A stretch of DNA of 64,000 bases, from NCBI RefSeq assembly GCF_022568835.1, contig NZ_JAKZHV010000002.1:496001-560000 (forward strand). Reading direction: 5' to 3'. Source of the DNA: Arsenicicoccus piscis (lineage in GTDB: Bacteria; Actinomycetota; Actinomycetes; Actinomycetales; Dermatophilaceae). Position numbers and translations under genes: made by a program. The first letter of the stretch is position 1. Every line of letters starts with the position of its first letter. The notes below the pieces were generated by a model. It searched no databases, had not been told where the DNA came from, and was given only the letters and a program-made list of their open reading frames with translations. Of the stretch, positions 21,217 to 29,997 are shown one piece after another.

Positions 21217-22041
21217 ATGAAGCACACCTCTCCTACCCGTTCCGACCAGCGTCCGGACCAGCGTCCCGACCAGCAGGGCCTGGTGGCCCGTGATCTCGTC
21301 AAGTCCTACGGCCCGCGTCGGGCCGACCGGGTCCCCGCCCTCGGTGGCGTAGACCTCGCGCTCGCCCCCGGTGAGTCCGTCGCCGTCATGGGTCCGAGCG
21401 GCAGCGGCAAGACGACCCTGCTGCACGTCCTCTCCGGCATCCTGGCGCCCACGTCGGGGTGGGTGCGGTGGCAGGGACGCGAGCTGTCGTCGATGAGCGA
21501 CCGCGAGCGGACCCGGTTGCGCCGCACCGACTTCGGCTTCGTCTTCCAGTCCGGCCAGCTGCTGCCCGAGCTGACCGCCGTGGAGAACGTCGCCCTCCCC
21601 CTGCTGCTCGCCGGGCAGAGCCGGGCGACGGCCTGGCCGCGCGCCGAGGCCACCTTGCGCAGCCTCGGTCTGGGTGACCTGTCCACCCGCCGACCCGGTG
21701 CTCTCTCCGGCGGCCAGGCGCAGCGGGTCGCGATCGCCCGCGCCCTGGTCGGCTCGCCCGGCGTCGTCTTCGCCGACGAGCCCACCGGCGCCCTGGACAG
21801 CCACACCGGCCAGCAGGTCATGTCGACCCTCACCCAGCACTGCGCGGCGCAGGGCGCCACGCTCGTCGTCGTCACCCACGACGCGGCGGTCGCCGGCTGG
21901 TGCCAGCGACTCGTCCACATGCGCGACGGCCTGATCGAGCGCCTGGAGGACCAGTCCGCTCGCGCCGGTCGTGTCGCGCAGCCCGCACCCTCCGTCCAGC
22001 CCGCTCACGCCGCCCAGCCGGCGGAGGCGATCGTCCGATGA
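21217..22041 (+). CDS. ABC transporter ATP-binding protein (MacB/LolD type)
   Basis: The 274-residue ATPase has Walker A GPSGSGKTT near residues 58-66, Q-loop FVFQSGQLLPELTAVENV, signature LSGGQAQRVAIARAL, Walker B VVFADEPTGALD and the switch VVTHD. The TGALD sequence and Q-loop are those of the LolD/MacB/FtsE group, which work with FtsX-like permeases as mechanotransmitters. The N-terminus has a short DQRPDQRPDQQ repeat. Its stop overlaps the permease start (ATGA), so the two form one operon. Confidence 0.9.
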   Translation: MKHTSPTRSDQRPDQRPDQQGLVARDLVKSYGPRRADRVPALGGVDLALAPGESVAVMGPSGSGKTTLLHVLSGILAPTSGWVRWQGRELSSMSDRERTRLRRTDFGFVFQSGQLLPELTAVENVALPLLLAGQSRATAWPRAEATLRSLGLGDLSTRRPGALSGGQAQRVAIARALVGSPGVVFADEPTGALDSHTGQQVMSTLTQHCAAQGATLVVVTHDAAVAGWCQRLVHMRDGLIERLEDQSARAGRVAQPAPSVQPAHAAQPAEAIVR

Positions 22042-23342
22042 GCCCGATCCTGCGCCTCGCCGGCCTGCTCACCACCGGCGCCGGGCGGGACAGCCGCACG
22101 CCGACGATCCTGTCGGTCATCGGCTTCGCCGTGAGCACCGCAGCGCTGCTCACCAGCCTGGGCGGGCTGCACGCCTTCACCCAGCACTTCCGGCCCGGGA
22201 CCGACGCCGCGGCGCTCTACCAGGTCCTCGCCGTCACCGCCGTGGCGCTCCTGGTCGTGCCGATCCTCACCCTGGGCTCGCTGGCCGCGCGGGTGACCGT
22301 GACCCGCCGGGACGCGCGCCTCGCGGCACTGCGCCTCGCCGGTGCCACCTCCGGCCAGGTCACCCTGCTCACCCTGCTCGAGGCGGCCGCCCAGGCGCTC
22401 TTCGGTGCGGTGCTCGGCGCCGCGGTCTACGTGATGGCCGTGCCGGCGCTCGGCCAGCTCCGTTTCGACGGGCGCGTCCTCGGACCGGACCACGTCCTGA
22501 CCCCACCGCTGTGGATCCTCGGCGTCGTCGTCGGTGTCGTCGTCCTGGCCGTGGGCTCGGGTGTCGGCAGCCTCGGCCGGGTCGTGGTCAGCCCGCTCGG
22601 CGTGGCCCAGCGCAGCCGCGCCGGTGCCGTGTCCGCGCTGCGCCTCGGGCTCACGGCGCTCGCGCTCCTCGCCTTCCTCGTCGCCACCAAGGGCTCCACG
22701 GGGGCGGGGATCGGGGTCCTGCTGCTCACGCTGGTCGGCTTCGTCGGCTCGATCAACCTCGCCGGCCCCTGGGTGGTGCAGCTGTGCGGTCGGCTCATGG
22801 CGCGCCGCGCTTCGCGGGCGACGACCCTGCTCGCGGCCCGGCGCATCGTCGACGACCCGCGAGCGACCTGGCGCTCCGTCAGCGCCCTCGGTCTTGGCCT
22901 GATCATCGCCGCGACGGCCGGCGGCTTCGCCGCGACCGCGCGGGACCACCCCGACCCCACCCTCCCCTACCTCGGCACGGACGTCCTCACCGGGGCGGCC
23001 ATCGCCCTGGTCATCACCGCGCTCGTGGCGGCGACGGCGACGGGCGTCGGGCAGGCGGGGCGGATCTACGACCAGCGCCCGCAGTACGCCGCGCTCGTGC
23101 TGGCCGGCGCCTCCATGCGCACCCTCGACCGTGCCCGGCTCATCGAGTGTCTGGCGCCGCTTGTCGGATCCCTAGCGCTGGCAAGCGGATTCGCCGTGAG
23201 CATCCAGCTCGTCGCGGGCCAGGTGCCCGACGCCACGGTACTCCTCCCCATGATCGCCGCCGGGATCGTCGCGCTGGGCCTCACGCTCGCCGCGGTGCTC
23301 GCCAGCACCGGCCTGGTGCGGCAGCTGAGCCAGGCGGCCTGA
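22038..23342 (+). CDS. FtsX-like ABC permease
   Basis: The 434-residue membrane protein has about ten hydrophobic segments in two FtsX-like halves. The second half, VTALVAATATGVGQ to YAALVLAGASMRTLDRARL, holds the coupling-helix region that contacts the ATPase. It is the partner of the ATPase with which it overlaps by 4 nt. Resemblance is to actinobacterial bacteriocin/antimicrobial-peptide exporters, but the substrate is unknown. No adjacent sensor kinase or periplasmic adaptor is present. Confidence 0.85.
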   Translation: MSPILRLAGLLTTGAGRDSRTPTILSVIGFAVSTAALLTSLGGLHAFTQHFRPGTDAAALYQVLAVTAVALLVVPILTLGSLAARVTVTRRDARLAALRLAGATSGQVTLLTLLEAAAQALFGAVLGAAVYVMAVPALGQLRFDGRVLGPDHVLTPPLWILGVVVGVVVLAVGSGVGSLGRVVVSPLGVAQRSRAGAVSALRLGLTALALLAFLVATKGSTGAGIGVLLLTLVGFVGSINLAGPWVVQLCGRLMARRASRATTLLAARRIVDDPRATWRSVSALGLGLIIAATAGGFAATARDHPDPTLPYLGTDVLTGAAIALVITALVAATATGVGQAGRIYDQRPQYAALVLAGASMRTLDRARLIECLAPLVGSLALASGFAVSIQLVAGQVPDATVLLPMIAAGIVALGLTLAAVLASTGLVRQLSQAA

Positions 23343-23348
23343 GGGGTC

Positions 23349-23376
23349 GGGCGCCGGCCGCGGGGGGCCGGCGCCC
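23349..23376 (+). terminator. hairpin terminator after the ABC exporter
   Basis: An 11-bp perfect stem GGGCGCCGGCC (23349-23359) / GGCCGGCGCCC (23366-23376) with a 6-nt loop lies 6 nt after the permease stop. Confidence 0.7.
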
Positions 23377-23390
23377 GGCCGCGTCTCACA

Positions 23391-23440
23391 TTCACATAAC
23401 TGGTAGTTGCTATATCCATAATCTGTCGTAATGTATGACC
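23391..23440 (+). promoter_or_regulatory. AT-rich promoter region of the TSUP permease
   Basis: This is a conspicuous AT-rich island in GC-rich DNA, with a small dyad AACT-GGT-AGTT and the decamer ATAACTGGTA (23396-23405). The decamer also appears, as ATAACTGGCA on the minus strand, in the ArsR promoter at 28779-28788. Candidate -10 boxes are TATATC and CATAAT. Confidence 0.45.
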
Positions 23441-23495
23441 GTCTTCGTCAGCCTCTGCGGCGCACGCCGCAGCGACCCACCCAAGGATCCTCGTC

Positions 23496-24410
23496 ATGCG
23501 ACAGCTCATCCTTCTTGCCCTGGTCGGCCTCGGCGCCCAGCTCGTCGACGGCAGCCTGGGCATGGCCTACGGCGTCACCTCGACCACCTTGTTGCTCGCC
23601 GTCGGCACCAACCCGGCCGCCGCGTCCGCCACCGTCCACCTCGCCGAGATCGGCACCACGGCCGCCTCGGGCCTCGCGCACTGGCGCTTCGGCAACGTCG
23701 ACTGGCGGGTCGTGGCCCGCATCGGCGTGCCCGGCGCGATCGGCGCGTTCGCCGGCGCGACCTTCTTGTCCTGGCTCTCCACCGAGACCGCGGCGCCGAT
23801 CATGAGCCTGGTGCTGCTCGCCCTCGGCCTCTACGTGCTCATCCGGTTCACCTTCAGCGGCATCTCCACCGCTCACCTGCACAAGCCGCTGCGCCGGCGC
23901 TTCCTCTCCCCGCTCGGCCTGGTCGCCGGCTTCATCGACGCCACCGGTGGTGGCGGCTGGGGCCCGGTCGGCACCCCCGCGATCCTCGCCAGCGGCCGGC
24001 TCGAGCCCCGCAAGGTGATCGGCTCGATCGACACCAGCGAGTTCCTCGTCGCGCTGGCCGCGAGCCTCGGCTTCCTCGTCGGGCTCGGCAGCGGCGGCGT
24101 GATCCTGCCCGCCGCGGCTGCGCTGCTCGTCGGCGGACTGATCGCCGCCCCGCTGGCCGCGTGGCTCGTCCGCCACCTGCCGCCCCGGGTGCTCGGCGCC
24201 GCCGTCGGTGGGCTCATCGTGCTCACCAACGTCCGCACCCTGATCCGCAGCGACATCATCACCGTGTCGTCGCCGGCCAGCAACGCGATCTACCTCGGGA
24301 TCGCCGTGGTGTGGGCTGCCGCCGTGGCCTACTCGCTGCGCGAGCACCGGCGCTCCGTTTCCTCCTCCGCCGCGACGTCCTCGGCGCTGGCTGACTCCTC
24401 CGTCGGATAA
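23496..24410 (+). CDS. TSUP family (TauE/SafE) membrane transporter
   Basis: The 304-residue protein has about eight transmembrane helices in two halves, each with a family motif: MAYGVTSTTLLLAVGTNPAA at the N-terminus and FIDATGGGGWGPVGTP in the second half. TSUP carriers export sulfite or other sulfur-containing organic anions, or act as their permeases. The Ser/Ala-rich tail is not conserved. It is a single gene with its own AT-rich promoter and about 50 nt of leader. No sulfur-metabolism gene is adjacent, so the substrate is open. Confidence 0.88.
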   Translation: MRQLILLALVGLGAQLVDGSLGMAYGVTSTTLLLAVGTNPAAASATVHLAEIGTTAASGLAHWRFGNVDWRVVARIGVPGAIGAFAGATFLSWLSTETAAPIMSLVLLALGLYVLIRFTFSGISTAHLHKPLRRRFLSPLGLVAGFIDATGGGGWGPVGTPAILASGRLEPRKVIGSIDTSEFLVALAASLGFLVGLGSGGVILPAAAALLVGGLIAAPLAAWLVRHLPPRVLGAAVGGLIVLTNVRTLIRSDIITVSSPASNAIYLGIAVVWAAAVAYSLREHRRSVSSSAATSSALADSSVG

Positions 24411-24440
24411 CGGGTGGACGGCGCTGGCAGGATGAGGGTC

Positions 24441-25271
24441 ATGGACCTCTCCCCCGGCTGGCACACCGACCTCGCCGTGCTGCGCCTCGGCGGCAGCCAG
24501 ATCACCGAGCACGACGACCACCTCGTCATCCGGTCACCGCACAACCCCGGCTACCACTGGGGCAACTTCATCCTGCAGACGGATCCAGGCGAGTCCAGCG
24601 ACGCCGATCGCTGGACTCGCCTGTTCCACAACACTTTCCCCGGGGTCCGACACCTCGCGATCGGCCTCGTCGGGGCCCCGGAGCCGGGGGCCTGGGCGGG
24701 ACCCGGCGTCGAGGTCACCGCTGACACCGTCCTCACCACGCGCCGGCTCCCCAGGCTCGCCCCGGCTCCGCGCGGCTATGTGGTGCGGGCGCTGTCGACC
24801 GAGGCCGACTGGGCGGCCCTGCTCGCCGCAGAGCTGGCGGACAACGCGCGCACCGGGCGCGAGCCTCCCGCGGACTTCGAGGCCTTCAGCCGGGAGCAGC
24901 TGGCCACCCGGCGCCAGCTCGTGCAGGCCGGCGACGGCGCCTGGTTCGGCGCCTTCACCACGGGCGACGATGGCGGTGGCAGCGGGGGCGACAGCCACGA
25001 CGACCGCCCCGATGCGCTGGCGGCCAGTCTCGGGATCGTCCTGTGCGACAAGACCGCTCGCTACCAGAGCGTCAGCACGCACCCCGACCACCGGCGCCGC
25101 GGGCTCGCCACGCACCTGCTCGGCGTGGCCGCACGGTGGGCCGCCGATCAGGGCAGCGACGAGTGGGTGATCGTCACCGAGTCCGACAACCCCGCCGGAC
25201 GGGTCTACCGGTCGGTCGGGTTCGCCCCTGACCGACCGATCCACCAGGTCTACGCGCCGCGGACCCGCTGA
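24441..25271 (+). CDS. GNAT family N-acetyltransferase
   Basis: The 276-residue protein has a C-terminal GNAT domain with the acetyl-CoA loop HPDHRRRGLATHLL and the late VTESDNPAGRVYRSVGF motif. The N-terminal 130 residues are less conserved and include GYHWGNFIL, a segment found in a subgroup of actinobacterial GNATs. Residues around 185-195 form a Gly/Ser/Asp linker inside the GNAT core. The start ATG at 24441 is preferred over two upstream in-frame codons. Its end overlaps the stop of the convergent dehydrogenase by 22 bp. Substrate unknown. Confidence 0.8.
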   Translation: MDLSPGWHTDLAVLRLGGSQITEHDDHLVIRSPHNPGYHWGNFILQTDPGESSDADRWTRLFHNTFPGVRHLAIGLVGAPEPGAWAGPGVEVTADTVLTTRRLPRLAPAPRGYVVRALSTEADWAALLAAELADNARTGREPPADFEAFSREQLATRRQLVQAGDGAWFGAFTTGDDGGGSGGDSHDDRPDALAASLGIVLCDKTARYQSVSTHPDHRRRGLATHLLGVAARWAADQGSDEWVIVTESDNPAGRVYRSVGFAPDRPIHQVYAPRTR

Positions 25272-28105
25272 CGCGAGGCGAGCAGCTGCGCGAGGTGCAC
25301 GCCACCTCGCGGGGCCAGGTCGTCGAGCTGGGTGCGGCAGGAGAAACCGTCGGCCAGCACGACGGCGTCCGGCGCTGCCGCCCGCACGGCCGGCAGCAGC
25401 TGCGTCTCGGCCACCGCGACCGAGACCTCGTAGTGACCCTTCTCGACGCCGAAGTTGCCTGCGAGACCGCAACATCCACCGATCCGGGTCACCGTCGCCC
25501 CGGCCCGCTCGAGGAGCTGCTGGTCGGCCGCCCAGGACATCACCGCGTGGTGGTGGCAGTGCGGCTGGGCGACGACCTCGACACCGGTCAGGTCCGGCGG
25601 CGTGTAGTCCGGGTCGCGGGTCAGCAGCTCGGCGAGCGTCACGGTCGCGTCGGCCACCCGCTGCGCCGCCTCGGTGCCGAGCAGCGACACCGCGTCGTGG
25701 CGCAGCACCGCGGTGCACGACGGCTCCAGGCCGACGATCGGGATCCCTTGGCGCGCAAAGACATCCAGCTCGGCGACCGACTTGGTCAGGATGCGCTTGG
25801 CGGAGTCCAGCTGACCCGTGGTGATCCAGGTCAGGCCGCAGCAGACCGAGCGCCCGGTGATGGTCGGCGCGTAGCCGGCAGCGCGCAGCACGTCCACCGT
25901 CGCCTGCCCCACCTCGGGATCGAAGGCGTCGCTGAACGAGTCGACGAAGACGACGATGGGCTTGCCGCCGCCAGCCCGGTCCAGCACGGGAGTCTCGCTG
26001 TCGGAGAACCACTCTCGGAACGTCTGGTTGGCGAATCGCGGCAGCCCACGACGGGCGTCGACCCCTGCGGCAGCGAGCGCGACGTCCTTGACACCCGGGA
26101 TGGTGAGCGCCAGGTTGGCGAGCATCGGCACCCGGCTGGCGATCCGGGTCCAGCGGGGCAGCTGGCCGAGCGAGTAGTGCGAGCGCGGTCGGACCTTCTT
26201 GCGGTAGGCCTGGTGCAGCACCTCTGACTTGTAGGTCGCCATGTCGATGCCCGTCGGGCAGTCCGAGCCGCAGCCCTTGCAGGACAGGCACAGGTCGAGG
26301 GCGTCCATGACCTCCGTGGCGCGCCAGCGGTTCAGCGAGGTGCCCTCGTGCAGCATCTCCTGGAGCACCCGGGCCCGACCCCGCGTCGAGTCCTTCTCCT
26401 CGCGGGTCGCCTGGTAGGACGGACACATCACCGTCGTCGACGTGCCGGCCGCCCGGCACTTGCCGACCCCCGTGCACCGGTGCACGGCGAGACTGAAGTC
26501 GCCCTCGTCGGCCGGGTAGCTGAAGCCGAGGCCGTCGCTCACCCGCTCCCGCGTGGCCACGCGCACGCGCGCGGCGGCCGGGTCGGGGTCGACGAGCACC
26601 CCACGGTTGAGCAGGTCGTCGGGGTCGAAGACGTGCTTGACCGCGCCGAAGAGCTCCATCGTCGCGGGTGAGTAGATCCGCGGGAGCAGCTCGCTGCGGG
26701 CCCGGCCGTCGCCATGCTCGCCGGACAGCGAGCCGCCGTAGCGGGCCACGAGATCCGCTGCGGCGTGCAGGAACTCGTTGAACCGACCGGTGCCGCCCGG
26801 CTGGTCGAGGTCGAAGTCGAGGCGCATGTGGACGCAGCCCTCGCCGAAGTGGCCGTAGGGCACCCCGGTGAGCCCACGGTCTACGAGCAGGGAGTCGAGG
26901 TCGCGCAGGTAGGCACCGAGCCGGGCGGGCGGCACTGCAGCGTCCTCCCAGCCCGCGTGAGCGGGCTTGCCGGCGGGGCTCTCGGAGGCGAGACCGGCGC
27001 CGTCCTCGCGAATCTTCCACAGTGCAGCGGCTTCTCGTCGATCCGTGACGACGCGCACGGCCCGGGCGGGCACCTCGCGGATCAGCTCGTCGGCCACGGC
27101 GCGGGCCTCGTCGGCGTCCGCGCCGACGGTCTCGACCAGCAGCCAGGCGCGTCCGTCGGGGAGGGCCGGGACGGCTCCCGGGCCGCGCCGGCTCTCGAGG
27201 ATCGTCGTGATCCGCTCGTCCATGCCCTCGGCCGCGGTGACCCCGGGCCGGGCGAGGTGCGGCGCCACGTCGGCCGCCGCGGCGATGTCGTCCAACCCGA
27301 AGACCGTGAGCAGGGCGTGCCCGGGGTCGGTGACCAGCCGGACGGTCGCCTCGGTGACGATGGCGAGGGTGCCCTCCGAGCCGATGAGCATGCGCCCCAC
27401 GTCGAATCCCCGCTCGGGCAGGAGGTGTTCGAGGGCGTATCCCGAGACCTGGCGGGTGAAACGACCGAGCTCGGTGCGGATCGAGGCGAGCCCGCCGTCC
27501 ACGACGTGCCGCAGCCGGCGCAGCTGGTCGTCGGCACCGACCACGCTCGGCGTGCCGCCGTCGATCCCGGTCTCGAGCCGCAGCTCCTGCCCGGTGCCCA
27601 TGAGCGCCTTCATGGCGTGGACGTTGTCGGACGTGCGGCCGTAGGCGAGCGCCCGCGAGCCGCACGCGTTGTTGCCGATCATCCCGGCGATCGTGCACCG
27701 GGTGTGGGTCGAGGGGTCGGGGCCGAAGCGCAGCCCCTGCGTCAGCGCGGCCCGCTGCAGCGTGGCGTGCACCGTGCCCGGCTGCACCACCGCCGTGCGG
27801 GCCTCCCGGTCGATCTCGAGCACGCGGCCGAGATGCCGCGACAGGTCCAGCACCAGACCCGGGCCGACAGCGTTGCCCGCGATGGAGGTGCCTGCCCCGC
27901 GGGCGGTCAGCGGCACCCCGGTCGAGCGGCACACCTCGAGCGCGGCGGCGATCTCGTCGGGGTGCATCGGCGCGGCCACCACCAGCGGTGGGATGCGGTA
28001 GAGCGAGGCGTCGCTGCTGTACATCGCGCGGGTCAGCTCGTCGGTGCGGACGTCCGACAGACCCGCCCGAGCGAGCTCGTGGGCCAGGTCCGGGGCAGCG
28101 ATCAT
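25250..28105 (-). CDS. FAD- and 4Fe-4S-binding D-lactate/2-hydroxyacid dehydrogenase
   Basis: The 951-residue fusion joins a GlcD-like flavoprotein to a GlcF-like iron-sulfur part. Order: FAD PCMH domain (RGAGTSIAGNAVGPGLVLDL; GMIGNNACGSRALAYGRTSDN), FAD-oxidase C-terminal domain ending LSGEHGDGRARSELL, then cysteine clusters (CTGVGKC near 543 and CLSCKGCGSDCP near 610) and two CCG domains (CCGLTW near 754, CCGLAGNFG near 879). The layout matches E. coli YdiJ, reported as a D-2-hydroxyglutarate dehydrogenase, and the long D-lactate dehydrogenases. Electrons likely go to the quinone pool. Start ATG at 28105; a much longer frame upstream is not supported. It is divergent from the YbaK gene. Confidence 0.88.
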   Translation of the reverse strand: MIAAPDLAHELARAGLSDVRTDELTRAMYSSDASLYRIPPLVVAAPMHPDEIAAALEVCRSTGVPLTARGAGTSIAGNAVGPGLVLDLSRHLGRVLEIDREARTAVVQPGTVHATLQRAALTQGLRFGPDPSTHTRCTIAGMIGNNACGSRALAYGRTSDNVHAMKALMGTGQELRLETGIDGGTPSVVGADDQLRRLRHVVDGGLASIRTELGRFTRQVSGYALEHLLPERGFDVGRMLIGSEGTLAIVTEATVRLVTDPGHALLTVFGLDDIAAAADVAPHLARPGVTAAEGMDERITTILESRRGPGAVPALPDGRAWLLVETVGADADEARAVADELIREVPARAVRVVTDRREAAALWKIREDGAGLASESPAGKPAHAGWEDAAVPPARLGAYLRDLDSLLVDRGLTGVPYGHFGEGCVHMRLDFDLDQPGGTGRFNEFLHAAADLVARYGGSLSGEHGDGRARSELLPRIYSPATMELFGAVKHVFDPDDLLNRGVLVDPDPAAARVRVATRERVSDGLGFSYPADEGDFSLAVHRCTGVGKCRAAGTSTTVMCPSYQATREEKDSTRGRARVLQEMLHEGTSLNRWRATEVMDALDLCLSCKGCGSDCPTGIDMATYKSEVLHQAYRKKVRPRSHYSLGQLPRWTRIASRVPMLANLALTIPGVKDVALAAAGVDARRGLPRFANQTFREWFSDSETPVLDRAGGGKPIVVFVDSFSDAFDPEVGQATVDVLRAAGYAPTITGRSVCCGLTWITTGQLDSAKRILTKSVAELDVFARQGIPIVGLEPSCTAVLRHDAVSLLGTEAAQRVADATVTLAELLTRDPDYTPPDLTGVEVVAQPHCHHHAVMSWAADQQLLERAGATVTRIGGCCGLAGNFGVEKGHYEVSVAVAETQLLPAVRAAAPDAVVLADGFSCRTQLDDLAPRGGVHLAQLLASRQRVRGA

Positions 28106-28201
28106 GGCCCCTATTGTGCCCTTCACGCGGCCGGCTCCCCCGATCGGCCGCCATGCGGGCGGGGCGGCCACGTGGGGCATGGGTCGGTCTACGGTGTGGG
28201 C

Positions 28202-28738
28202 ATGGCGAGCCCCGAAGGAAACCTCACCTGGAAGCCGCTGGCCGACCACCCGGAGCTGGTCGCGCCGCCCGTGGCCGCAGCCGCCGACCTGGTGCCCGCA
28301 GCGATGGTCGCCGAGATCGACCCGACGCTCGCGGACACGGCGACCTTCTGCGAGACCTACGACGTGGCGCTCGAGGCGTCCGCCAACTGCGTCGTCGTCG
28401 AGGGTCGCCGTGGTGACCGCGTCGTCCACGCCGCCGTCATGGTGCTGGCCGTCGATCGGGCGGACATCAACAAGACCGTCCGCAAGCACCTGGACGTCCG
28501 CAAGATCTCGTTCGCGGCCCAGCCCGAGGCGGAGGCCATGACGGGGATGACGCAGGGCGGCATCACCCCGGTCGGGTTGCCCGCAGACTGGGTGGTGCTC
28601 GTGGACGAGGCCGTCGCCGCCGCGGGACCGGTGGTGATCGGCGGTGGCGTCCGTGGCTCGAAGATCCTGCTCGACGGCGCCGACCTCGCCCAGCTGCCGG
28701 GCGCCCAGACCCTCGCGCTCGCGCTCCCCCGCGACTGA
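28202..28738 (+). CDS. YbaK/EbsC family aminoacyl-tRNA deacylase
   Basis: The 178-residue protein has the YbaK/ProX core: ANCVVVEG, then VLAVDRADINKTVRKHL with the conserved lysine, MTGMTQGGITPVGLP and GGGVRGSKILLDG. These proteins hydrolyse mischarged tRNAs such as Ala- or Cys-tRNA-Pro in trans. It is a single gene, divergent from the dehydrogenase with 96 bp between. Confidence 0.9.
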   Translation: MASPEGNLTWKPLADHPELVAPPVAAAADLVPAAMVAEIDPTLADTATFCETYDVALEASANCVVVEGRRGDRVVHAAVMVLAVDRADINKTVRKHLDVRKISFAAQPEAEAMTGMTQGGITPVGLPADWVVLVDEAVAAAGPVVIGGGVRGSKILLDGADLAQLPGAQTLALALPRD

Positions 28739-28765
28739 CGGGGTCGATCACCTGGCAATGGTGGG

Positions 28766-28794
28766 TTAATCTATCACTTGCCAGTTATATAACT
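28766..28794 (+). promoter_or_regulatory. arsR promoter with palindromic operator
   Basis: TTAATC (28766-28771) and TATAAC (28788-28793) are spaced by 16 nt. The perfect 12-bp palindrome AGTTATATAACT (28783-28794) covers the -10 box. This is a typical autoregulatory ArsR operator position, 19 nt before the ATG. Confidence 0.6.
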
Positions 28795-28813
28795 AGGCGG
28801 CTATGTTGGTGCC

Positions 28814-29167
28814 ATGAGCACCGCGTGGACCGCCCTCGCCGACCCGACCCGCCGCACCATCGTCGAGCGGCTGGCCGCCCGCGACCACACGGCCGGCGAG
28901 CTCGGTGCGGGTCTGCGCATCAGCCAGCCCGCCGTGTCCAAGCACCTTCGCGTGCTGCGCGAGGCCGAGCTCGTGACGGTCGAGCCGCTGGGTCAGCGGC
29001 GGATCTACCGGTTGCGGCCGGAGGCTCTCGACGAGATCGATGACTGGGCACGCGAGGTGCGCGACTTCTGGCGGCAGCGCCTGGACGCCCTCGACACCGA
29101 GATCGCCCGCGGTCGCCGCGACACCCACCCCGCACAACCCACGGAAAGGACTGACGATGAGCCATGA
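28814..29167 (+). CDS. ArsR-family winged-helix regulator
   Basis: The 117-residue protein opens with STAWTALADPTRRTIVERLA and has the recognition helix ISQPAVSKHLRVLREAELV. No cysteine metal site is visible, so it belongs to the metal-independent ArsR group that is usually co-transcribed with an SRPBCC (AHSA1) protein, as here: the next gene overlaps by 11 nt. It probably represses its own operon through the AGTTATATAACT palindrome. Confidence 0.9.
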   Translation: MSTAWTALADPTRRTIVERLAARDHTAGELGAGLRISQPAVSKHLRVLREAELVTVEPLGQRRIYRLRPEALDEIDDWAREVRDFWRQRLDALDTEIARGRRDTHPAQPTERTDDEP

Positions 29168-29639
29168 CATCCTCGGCACCCTGCGACGCAGCGGTGACCG
29201 CTCCAGCGTGAGCTTCGACCGGGTCTACCAGACGACCGCCGACGACCTCTGGGAGGCCGTCACCGACCCGGACCGGCTCGAGCGCTGGATGGCCAGGGTC
29301 ACCGGCGACCTGCGCGAGGGCGGCACGTTCACCATCCAGTTCGACGACAACGACACCGCGCAGTGCCGGATCGAGTCCTGCTCTCCGCGTGAGCGATTCG
29401 TCTGGATCTGGCCGCACGAGAGCAGCGAGTCGCAGGTCGAGGTCGAGGTCGTCCCGGACGGCGACGCGGCCCGGCTGCGACTCGTGCACAGCCGGCTCAC
29501 GCAGACCCAGGCACCGGAGTACGCCGCCGGGTGGGACGTCTACCTGCGTCGCCTCACCGACGACCTCGCCGGCACCCCGTCGGGCGACTGGTGGGAGGCG
29601 TGGGAAACGCTCGCGCAGCAGTACCGCGCACTCCCCTGA
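29157..29639 (+). CDS. SRPBCC (AHSA1-like) domain protein
   Basis: The 160-residue START/Bet v1-like fold protein has FDRVYQTTADDLWEAVTDPD at the first strand and helix, LREGGTFTIQF, and a C-terminal helix YAAGWDVYLRRLTDDL. Family members bind hydrophobic ligands. ArsR-AHSA1 pairs are common, with the ligand sensed unknown. Start ATG at 29157 is preceded by GGAAAGGA at about 10 nt. Confidence 0.85.
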   Translation: MSHDILGTLRRSGDRSSVSFDRVYQTTADDLWEAVTDPDRLERWMARVTGDLREGGTFTIQFDDNDTAQCRIESCSPRERFVWIWPHESSESQVEVEVVPDGDAARLRLVHSRLTQTQAPEYAAGWDVYLRRLTDDLAGTPSGDWWEAWETLAQQYRALP

Positions 29640-29734
29640 CCCGCGCTGCCCCGACCCTGCCCAGGCAGCCAGACAGCCGTCACGTGCGCGGTCGCACTCT
29701 CGTGCCGATGGTCGGATATTCGCGTGCCCGTTCA

Positions 29735-29758
29735 AATTGCTTGCAGACTGCTAGCATT
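29735..29758 (+). promoter_or_regulatory. toxin-antitoxin promoter/operator
   Basis: An imperfect dyad with AATTGCTTGCAG and its partner ACTGCTAGCATT spans 29735-29758 and contains a -10-like TAGCAT (29752-29757). That box is only 6 nt before the antitoxin ATG, so the mRNA is probably leaderless and the ribbon-helix-helix antitoxin likely binds here. Confidence 0.45.
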
Positions 29759-29763
29759 GAAGT

Positions 29764-29991
29764 ATGACGACTCTCTACATCCGCGAGGTCCCCGAAGCGG
29801 TGGCTGACGCATTGAAGGCCCGCGCAGCCGCGCAGGGACAGTCGCTGTCCGCCTACGTGAATGCGCAGCTGGCCGTCATCGCCGCCCGTCCCACCAATGC
29901 TGAGATCGTGGCCCGACTGCGTGCCCGTGACCGATCACCAAGCGTCTCGACTGAGCGCATCCTCGACGAGGTCGAGTCGGCCCGCCGATGA
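29764..29991 (+). CDS. antitoxin, ribbon-helix-helix FitA/VapB type
   Basis: The 75-residue protein starts TTLYIREVPEAVADALKARA, the beta strand and first helix of a FitA-like ribbon-helix-helix domain, then GQSLSAYVNAQL. The C-terminal tail (SVSTERILDEVESARR) would wrap the toxin. Its TGA is intact. Immediately after the stop an IS256 element separates it from the PIN toxin that originally overlapped it. Confidence 0.88.
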   Translation: MTTLYIREVPEAVADALKARAAAQGQSLSAYVNAQLAVIAARPTNAEIVARLRARDRSPSVSTERILDEVESARR

Positions 29992-29997
29992 TGGTGC

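Noticed and set aside
24534..28154. A 1206-codon minus-strand frame over the dehydrogenase.
   Set aside because: It is an Arg/Ala/Gly-rich shadow in another frame; the 951-residue FAD/Fe-S frame has all expected motifs.
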